Source: Bordetella parapertussis
GTDB taxonomy: Bacteria > Pseudomonadota > Gammaproteobacteria > Burkholderiales > Burkholderiaceae_B
Reading direction: 5' to 3'
Assembly: GCA_945911685.1 (NCBI GenBank)
Contig: CAMEAW010000088.1
Location: 1-10,713, forward strand
DNA length: 10,713 nt
Under the pieces are notes generated by a model. It was not told where the DNA came from. It saw only the letters and a program-made list of their open reading frames with translations, and ran no database searches. Below are positions 7,021 to 10,713 of the stretch, in pieces (the first letter of the stretch is position 1; the number at the start of each line of letters is the position of its first letter). Made by a program: the position numbers and the translations under genes.

Positions 7021-8517
7021 TTATTTTTTTTTGGCCAAGTTTGCAGCATGTTCCCCAGAGATGCGACCTAACACCGAGCCAGCAGTGAGTCCCGCACCTC
7101 CCGCGTATTTAGTGTAGTACAGACCTCCTACCATTTCACCCGCCGCGTAAAGTCCTGAAATAGGTTGATCGAATTCGTCTAGCACTTGTCCTGTAGGATT
7201 GATTTTGACGCCACCGTAGGTGCAGGTAATGCCACAGGTGACGGCATAGGCCACGAACGGCCCGGTATCCAGCGGTTGTGCCCAGTTTGATTTTGGAATA
7301 GCAAGCCCCTTGGTGCCACGTCCGTCTAGCACGGCAGGATTAAAAGGGGTTGCTTGGTCAACTGATTGATTAAAAGCAGAAATTGTTTGAAGCACTGCTT
7401 TTTTGTTAATCCCTTCAAACTGCGCGATTAAACCTTCTAAGGTGTCCGAGGTATAGCGCGTGGCGTGTTTGACGCGATACTCATCGGGTAGCAAGCTTGA
7501 GGTTTTTGCGTCGAAGATTTGCCACGCGATTGCTCCGGGCTGGGTGAGCACTTTGGCACCCATGCCTGAATAAATGTAATTGCGAAAATCGCTTCCTTCA
7601 TCCACGAAGCGCTGACCTTCAGCATTAACGACAATTCCCAGCGAGAAGTAATTTTTTTGCTGGTTCAATAAATTGATATCACCGTAGGGCGGTGCATTTA
7701 AATCGTAAAAGACGGCATGACAACCGGTCCAGTGACCATGCGCCACACCGCCGACATTGATCGCCATGTCGATGCCGTCGCCCGTGTTGTAGCGCGAACC
7801 TCTTACCTTGGCCATATCCCAGTTCGGGCCCAAGTACATTGAGCGCCATTTTAAGTTGGCATGAAAGCCGCCGGTGGCCATAACGACTGTCTTGGTTGAA
7901 ATATGTTGTTGAGTACCTTCGGTTTCAACCTCGATTGTCCAGCCGTGATCGGTGCGCGTTAAGCCAACTGCCCGCGTGGCATAGCGCAAATGAATGCCTG
8001 TTTTTTCGGCATATTTGTAAAGGGTTTGCATTAACCCTAGGCCGCCCCCCGAGACCTCGACCGTTAAGCCACCCCAGAACTTATGTTTGCCGTCAACTTT
8101 AAAAGCTTGTCTGCCATAGAGCGGGACAAAGCGAACGCCATGCTGTGTCATCCAAAGCATGGTTGGCAGACTTTCTTGCACGACCGTATGCAAGACGTCT
8201 GCATCTGCGCGATAACCACTCATCGCGATCACTTCATCATAAAACTGATCTTTGGTGTAAGTGCCAAAGTCGCTGTTGCGTAATTCGTCAGGATGTAGAT
8301 CTGGCATTAATTTGACCAAATCATTTGCACCGTCATAAGCGATTCGGAATGCGCCACCGGTGTAGGCAGAGTTACCGCCACGATGCTCGTGTGGTGCGCG
8401 TTCGATCACCAAGACATTGCCGTCAGCCTCTTGCGCTGAAATTGCTGCACACAAAGCGGCGTTACCGCCGCCGATGACAACCACATCATAGAGAGTACTC
8501 GTCGCTGCGTGATTCAC
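7021..8517 (-). CDS. TcuA-like FAD-dependent dehydrogenase
   Basis: This 498-residue flavoprotein belongs to the fumarate reductase/succinate dehydrogenase flavoprotein family and most resembles tricarballylate dehydrogenase TcuA. The N-terminal FAD Rossmann motif is VVIGGGNAALCAA (about 13-25), followed by RGGNSAYTGGAFR, and the C-terminal FAD motif GLYAAGEMVGGLYYTKYAGGAGLTAG ends the protein. There is no signal peptide or heme motif, so it is a soluble or peripheral cytoplasmic protein. The start is GTG (8515-8517), chosen because AAGGGG at 8525-8530 lies 7 nt upstream and the protein then starts just ahead of the FAD strand. Salmonella TcuA oxidises tricarballylate to cis-aconitate and needs TcuB for reoxidation; no TcuB is in the window. 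The substrate may differ from tricarballylate. It is the first full-size gene of the - strand operon. Confidence 0.9.
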   Translation of the reverse strand: MNHAATSTLYDVVVIGGGNAALCAAISAQEADGNVLVIERAPHEHRGGNSAYTGGAFRIAYDGANDLVKLMPDLHPDELRNSDFGTYTKDQFYDEVIAMSGYRADADVLHTVVQESLPTMLWMTQHGVRFVPLYGRQAFKVDGKHKFWGGLTVEVSGGGLGLMQTLYKYAEKTGIHLRYATRAVGLTRTDHGWTIEVETEGTQQHISTKTVVMATGGFHANLKWRSMYLGPNWDMAKVRGSRYNTGDGIDMAINVGGVAHGHWTGCHAVFYDLNAPPYGDINLLNQQKNYFSLGIVVNAEGQRFVDEGSDFRNYIYSGMGAKVLTQPGAIAWQIFDAKTSSLLPDEYRVKHATRYTSDTLEGLIAQFEGINKKAVLQTISAFNQSVDQATPFNPAVLDGRGTKGLAIPKSNWAQPLDTGPFVAYAVTCGITCTYGGVKINPTGQVLDEFDQPISGLYAAGEMVGGLYYTKYAGGAGLTAGSVLGRISGEHAANLAKKK

Positions 8518-8524
8518 AAGCGTG

Positions 8525-8530
8525 CCCCTT
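8525..8530 (-). promoter_or_regulatory. Ribosome binding site fixing the GTG start
   Basis: Read on the - strand this is AAGGGG, 7 nt before the GTG at 8517-8515. It is the main reason for taking GTG as the flavoprotein start. It overlaps the last base of the TAA stop (8532-8530) of the small upstream ORF, an arrangement that would allow translational coupling if that ORF is translated. Confidence 0.6.
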
Positions 8531-8619
8531 TAATTTAGTGCGCTCAAGGCGCGACCCACTGCACCGGCATCGTGTGCTTGACCAACCGCTGGATACGCAG
8601 CCAGCAACGATTTTTTCAT
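8530..8619 (-). CDS. Possible 29-residue ORF, leader peptide or gene remnant
   Basis: An ATG-to-TAA reading frame encodes MKKSLLAAYPAVGQAHDAGA followed by VGRALSALN. It ends exactly at the Shine-Dalgarno of the TcuA-like gene, 12 nt before its GTG. I do not recognise the peptide. It has no visible ribosome binding site, and an in-frame TGA lies three codons upstream, so it is not the tail of a longer intact gene in this frame. Its first 19 nt equal the first 20 nt of the NMT1-fold gene at 5959 apart from one A missing from the poly-A run (six A instead of seven). It could be a remnant of a duplicated gene start, a short translated leader, or chance. The shift by one base would put it out of frame relative to that gene. 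Translation is unproven. Confidence 0.3.
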   Translation of the reverse strand: MKKSLLAAYPAVGQAHDAGAVGRALSALN

Positions 8620-8785
8620 TATTTTTTGTCAAGTGATAGCGCTAATACTTTACTGCAAAAAGCTCAACCGCGAGACTGGACGCGCTAGCAATCAAAAAAA
8701 CATAAAAGCTGCAGGACTATTCTTGGTGAATCTAGCATTTCGTTGCTAAGCTACGGATATGACAATATGACTGGGGACAAAAAAG
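8620..8785. promoter_or_regulatory. Divergent intergenic region between the SDR and TcuA-like operons
   Basis: These 166 nt separate the + strand short-chain dehydrogenase gene from the - strand operon (with its small ORF) and should carry promoters in both directions. It is A+T-rich compared with the coding sequence. A perfect palindrome TAGCGCTA sits at 8637-8644. A TTGACA hexamer on the - strand at 8632-8627 matches the -35 consensus but has no -10 at proper spacing. On the + strand, TTGCTA (8743-8748) and TATGAC (8766-8771) are 17 nt apart, each 4/6 to consensus, but would leave only about an 8-nt leader before the ATG at 8786. No promoter can be called with certainty. Confidence 0.35.
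8733..8748. promoter_or_regulatory. Candidate operator TAGCA-N6-TGCTA
   Basis: A perfect 5-bp inverted repeat, TAGCA at 8733-8737 and TGCTA at 8744-8748, is separated by 6 nt and lies 38-53 nt before the SDR start codon. A further TAGCA half-site is at 8686-8690 in the same intergenic region. The spacing (half-site centres 11 nt apart, about one helical turn) suits a dimeric regulator. No regulator gene is in the window, and 5-bp arms occur often by chance, so this is only a candidate. Confidence 0.25.
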
Positions 8786-9508
8786 ATGACACAACCTTTA
8801 GCTTTAGTGTTTGGTGGCTCGCGCGGAATTGGTGCTGCCTGTGTGCAGGCCTTAGCGCAGGATGGTTTCCGTGTGGCCTTCACTTATGTTAGTAAGCCTG
8901 ACGAAGCCAAAGCACAAGAAAAAGTCGGGCAGATTAAGGCCTATGCGGTCGATGTTCGCGATGCGACCGCAGTACAAGTTTTTTTTGCGCAAGCAGCTCA
9001 GGATTTTGGAACCCGCCCCCAGACGGTTGTTGTGAATGCAGGGATTAATCAGCCCTATGTCCCCATGGGGCAGTTCACGCACGACAATTTTCGTAAGTTG
9101 ATGGAAGTTAACGTGTTTGGTGCTTTTAACGTCTTGACTGAGGCGGCTAAAGATGTGCTGGATGGCGGATCAATTATCGGCATTACAACATCTATGGTTC
9201 GCAACGCTGTGCCGGGTGGCGGCCCTTACACGGCGACCAAGGCTGCAGTCGAATCACTGTTGCGCTCAATGGGTAAAGAGTTAGGCCCTCGTGGTGTGCG
9301 TGTCAATGGCGTGGCACCTGGCGCTGTGGATACTGATCTATTCCACTCGGGCAAGACAGAAGAGGCCAAGCAGCGTGCCGCATCGATGAGCCAGTTCAAT
9401 CGCATTGGCAGACCCTCCGAGATAGCCGATGCTGTGGCGTTCTTGGCCTCAGATCGCGCCTCATGGATTCATGGGCAGATCATTCAGCCTAACGGTGGGA
9501 TCATCTAG
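8786..9508 (+). CDS. Short-chain dehydrogenase/reductase (SDR, FabG-like)
   Basis: This 240-residue classical SDR is an NAD(P)-dependent oxidoreductase of alcohols and carbonyls. The cofactor motif is GGSRGIG (10-16) with the first Thr of the usual TGxxxGxG replaced by Gly. Other motifs are NAG (84-86), the helix-4 Asn109 in VNVFGAF, YTATK with Tyr148 and Lys152, and a C-terminal GQIIQPNGG. The catalytic serine is slightly unusual: Thr135 stands at the standard 13-residue distance from Tyr148, with Ser136 next to it. The start ATG follows TGGGGAC by a short spacer. The gene stands alone, divergent from the TcuA-like operon and convergent with a Bug receptor gene. Substrate unknown; a 3-oxoacyl-ACP reductase label would be generic. 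Confidence 0.94.
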   Translation: MTQPLALVFGGSRGIGAACVQALAQDGFRVAFTYVSKPDEAKAQEKVGQIKAYAVDVRDATAVQVFFAQAAQDFGTRPQTVVVNAGINQPYVPMGQFTHDNFRKLMEVNVFGAFNVLTEAAKDVLDGGSIIGITTSMVRNAVPGGGPYTATKAAVESLLRSMGKELGPRGVRVNGVAPGAVDTDLFHSGKTEEAKQRAASMSQFNRIGRPSEIADAVAFLASDRASWIHGQIIQPNGGII

Positions 9509-9529
9509 ATACGCGTATGCATAACAGAC

Positions 9530-9592
9530 ACGATGTAACCGTTATTTGAAGTGGGGCCACTGGGCGCACAATCGTATTAACGGGTACATCGT
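9530..9592. repeat. 15-bp inverted repeat between convergent genes
   Basis: The left arm ACGATGTAACCGTTA (9530-9544) and right arm TAACGGGTACATCGT (9578-9592) are complementary at 14 of 15 positions, with a 33-nt spacer that itself holds the small hairpin AGTG-GGGC-CACT. An outer pair GTATGC (9515-9520) and GCATAC (9601-9606) extends the symmetry. It lies between the ends of the SDR gene and the Bug receptor gene, where a shared transcription stop would be expected, but no T-run follows either arm, so it is not a typical intrinsic terminator. A processing hairpin, a protein-binding site or a mobile-element relic are alternatives. The same gap starts with the palindrome ATACGCGTAT (9509-9518). 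Confidence 0.55.
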
Positions 9593-9643
9593 TCACACAC
9601 GCATACAGCTCTTATCGAGATGGTGATGTTGAAAGGGAAATAT

Positions 9644-10615
9644 TTATTGACGAGGGATATTGGCGCTAATTACGACATCACCGAGACGCTTAATCTCTGC
9701 AGCGATGAAGGCGTTGAACTGCTCGGGAGTGGTGGGCGCTGGGATTACTCCTTGAGCGCTCAGTGATTTGACAACAGCAGGAGACTTCAGCACCTCATTG
9801 GCGTCTTTAGAGATCTTCGCAACAATTGCTGGTGGTGTTTTGCTAGGCGCCAAGAGACCGTACCAATGGTCGTAGATCATGCCGGGGATAATCTCAGAGA
9901 TTGCCGGAATATCGGGCATCAATGCTGCGCGCTTATCAGTGCTAACAGCTAAAGCGATGAGCTTACCGTCTTTGATAAATGGTAGGGTCAGCCCAAGCGG
10001 CGACCAGTAAAACGCCGCGCGGCCCGCTGTTGTGTCTACGAGCGCCTCGCCAGTGCCTTTATAGGGCACGTGCACAATATCAAGCTTGCCCATGCCTTTA
10101 AACATTTCACCGTTAAAGTGCGTGCCGCTACCAACACCCGCAGACGCGAAATTTAACTTGCCGGGTTGTGCGTTAATGAGCTTGATGAGCTCTTGAGGCG
10201 TTTTGACTCCTAGGGAGGGAGACACGACGAGTACGTTCGGTACACTTGTGCCAAAGGTCACGCCGGTGAAATCCTTAAGCGTATCGTAGGGTAAGGACTG
10301 GTACAACGTTGGGTTGATGGCGTGAGAGGCCGAGGTAAACATTAACGTGGTGCCGTCGGGGTCTGCGGTCGCAACGACACGACTACCAATTGTGCCACCC
10401 GCGCCAGGACGATTTTCGACGATCACGGGTTGCCCCCAGGTGTCTTGAAGCGCACGCCCCAGCTCGCGCGCAACAATATCAACCTGACTGCCTGCAGTGA
10501 AAGGGACCACAATTTTTACGGGCTTCGTTGGAAAGTTGGTTTGCGCGATGGCTGCACCAGCCAGAACTGCCCCTAGTAAGGCAACCCCTACGGTTTTTGC
10601 GACTGTTGAAAGCAT
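9644..10615 (-). CDS. Bug-type periplasmic receptor (TctC family)
   Basis: A third Bug receptor, 323 residues from the chosen start. The signal peptide is clean: Lys7, hydrophobic VGVALLGAVLAGAA, cut after AIA at residue 24. The mature protein shows FPTKPVKIVVPFTAGSQVD, VIVENRPGAGGTIG, DPDGTTLMF and FASAGVGSGTHFNGEMFKG. An upstream in-frame ATG at 10654 would add 13 residues, but the ATG at 10615 is preferred because AGGAG lies 9 nt before it and the signal peptide is then of normal form. The Gly-Ser-Gln-Val-Asp at the ligand loop differs from Gly-Gly-Pro/Ser in the other two receptors, hinting at a different ligand. The gene is apparently monocistronic within view and convergent with the SDR. 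Ligand unknown. Confidence 0.95.
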   Translation of the reverse strand: MLSTVAKTVGVALLGAVLAGAAIAQTNFPTKPVKIVVPFTAGSQVDIVARELGRALQDTWGQPVIVENRPGAGGTIGSRVVATADPDGTTLMFTSASHAINPTLYQSLPYDTLKDFTGVTFGTSVPNVLVVSPSLGVKTPQELIKLINAQPGKLNFASAGVGSGTHFNGEMFKGMGKLDIVHVPYKGTGEALVDTTAGRAAFYWSPLGLTLPFIKDGKLIALAVSTDKRAALMPDIPAISEIIPGMIYDHWYGLLAPSKTPPAIVAKISKDANEVLKSPAVVKSLSAQGVIPAPTTPEQFNAFIAAEIKRLGDVVISANIPRQ

Positions 10616-10624
10616 GATTATTGT

Positions 10625-10629
10625 CTCCT
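10625..10629 (-). promoter_or_regulatory. Ribosome binding site deciding the third Bug receptor start
   Basis: AGGAG on the - strand lies 9 nt upstream of the ATG at 10615-10613. It falls inside the longer reading frame that begins at 10654, and supports the shorter protein. Confidence 0.75.
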
Positions 10630-10677
10630 GGTTTTTATGGTTTTGAATAAGCACAACTATGACAACTGATCTATCCC

Positions 10678-10713
10678 GTCGGCATCTCCGACCTGTCTGT
10701 TAAATTTTTACAG
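10678..10713. promoter_or_regulatory. Hairpin and palindrome upstream of the third Bug receptor
   Basis: GTCGG (10678-10682) and CCGAC (10688-10692) form a perfect 5-bp stem with a 5-nt loop. Next to it, the 17 nt at 10697-10713 read CTGTTAAATTTTTACAG, a palindrome around a central base with one mismatched pair. The second element resembles the A+T-rich interrupted dyads bound by LysR-type or TetR-type regulators. It lies about 80-100 nt before the start codon, at the window edge, so its neighbour gene is not visible. Function is inferred only from position and symmetry. Confidence 0.25.

Noticed and set aside
8627..8632. Perfect -35 hexamer TTGACA on the - strand upstream of the small ORF
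   Set aside because: No sequence resembling a -10 element is found 16-18 nt downstream, and the spacing would place transcription start inside the small ORF.
10616..10654. Longer N-terminus for the third Bug receptor starting at 10654
   Set aside because: It would add 13 mostly polar residues ahead of an otherwise normal signal peptide, and the strong AGGAG sits inside the extension at the right distance from the ATG at 10615.

Overview
The window looks like an accessory or peripheral catabolic region of a betaproteobacterium, most likely Burkholderiales (Alcaligenaceae-like). This placement is inferred mainly from three separate Bug-type (TctC family) periplasmic receptors in under 11 kb, none with its TctA/TctB membrane partners, an expansion characteristic of Bordetella, Cupriavidus and relatives. 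No RNA genes, CRISPR arrays, insertion sequences or phage genes were seen.

Region 1 (115-5052, + strand) is a tight five-gene operon. It encodes a three-subunit molybdenum hydroxylase of the xanthine dehydrogenase / CoxMSL class in the order FAD subunit, [2Fe-2S] subunit, molybdopterin subunit. Next comes a small MoaD/ThiS-like beta-grasp protein ending in Gly-Gly that overlaps the large-subunit gene, then a Bug receptor. Spacings are 0 nt, 2 nt, an 11-nt overlap and 3 nt. The substrate is unknown. The active-site loop AYRAPGSP rules out aerobic CO dehydrogenase of the AYRCSFR type.

Region 2 (8619 down to 5057, - strand) meets region 1 tail to tail with a 4-nt gap. It encodes a TcuA-like FAD-dependent dehydrogenase, a Bug receptor, and an NMT1/SsuA-fold protein with no signal peptide. 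A 29-codon ORF of unclear status sits just upstream of the flavoprotein, and its first 19 nt nearly duplicate the start of the NMT1-fold gene.

Region 3 (8786-9508, + strand) is a short-chain dehydrogenase transcribed divergently from region 2. Region 4 (10615 down to 9644, - strand) is a third Bug receptor convergent with it, with a near-perfect 15-bp inverted repeat between the two.

The general picture is uptake of small carboxylates by orphan Bug receptors coupled to different oxidoreductases: Mo-hydroxylation, FAD-linked dehydrogenation and NAD(P)-linked carbonyl/alcohol chemistry. That the three blocks form one pathway is inference; no gene fixes the substrate. The most interesting points are the MoaD-like gene built into the Mo-hydroxylase operon, the leaderless NMT1-fold protein that may be a cytoplasmic enzyme, and the small ORF with its duplicated start.
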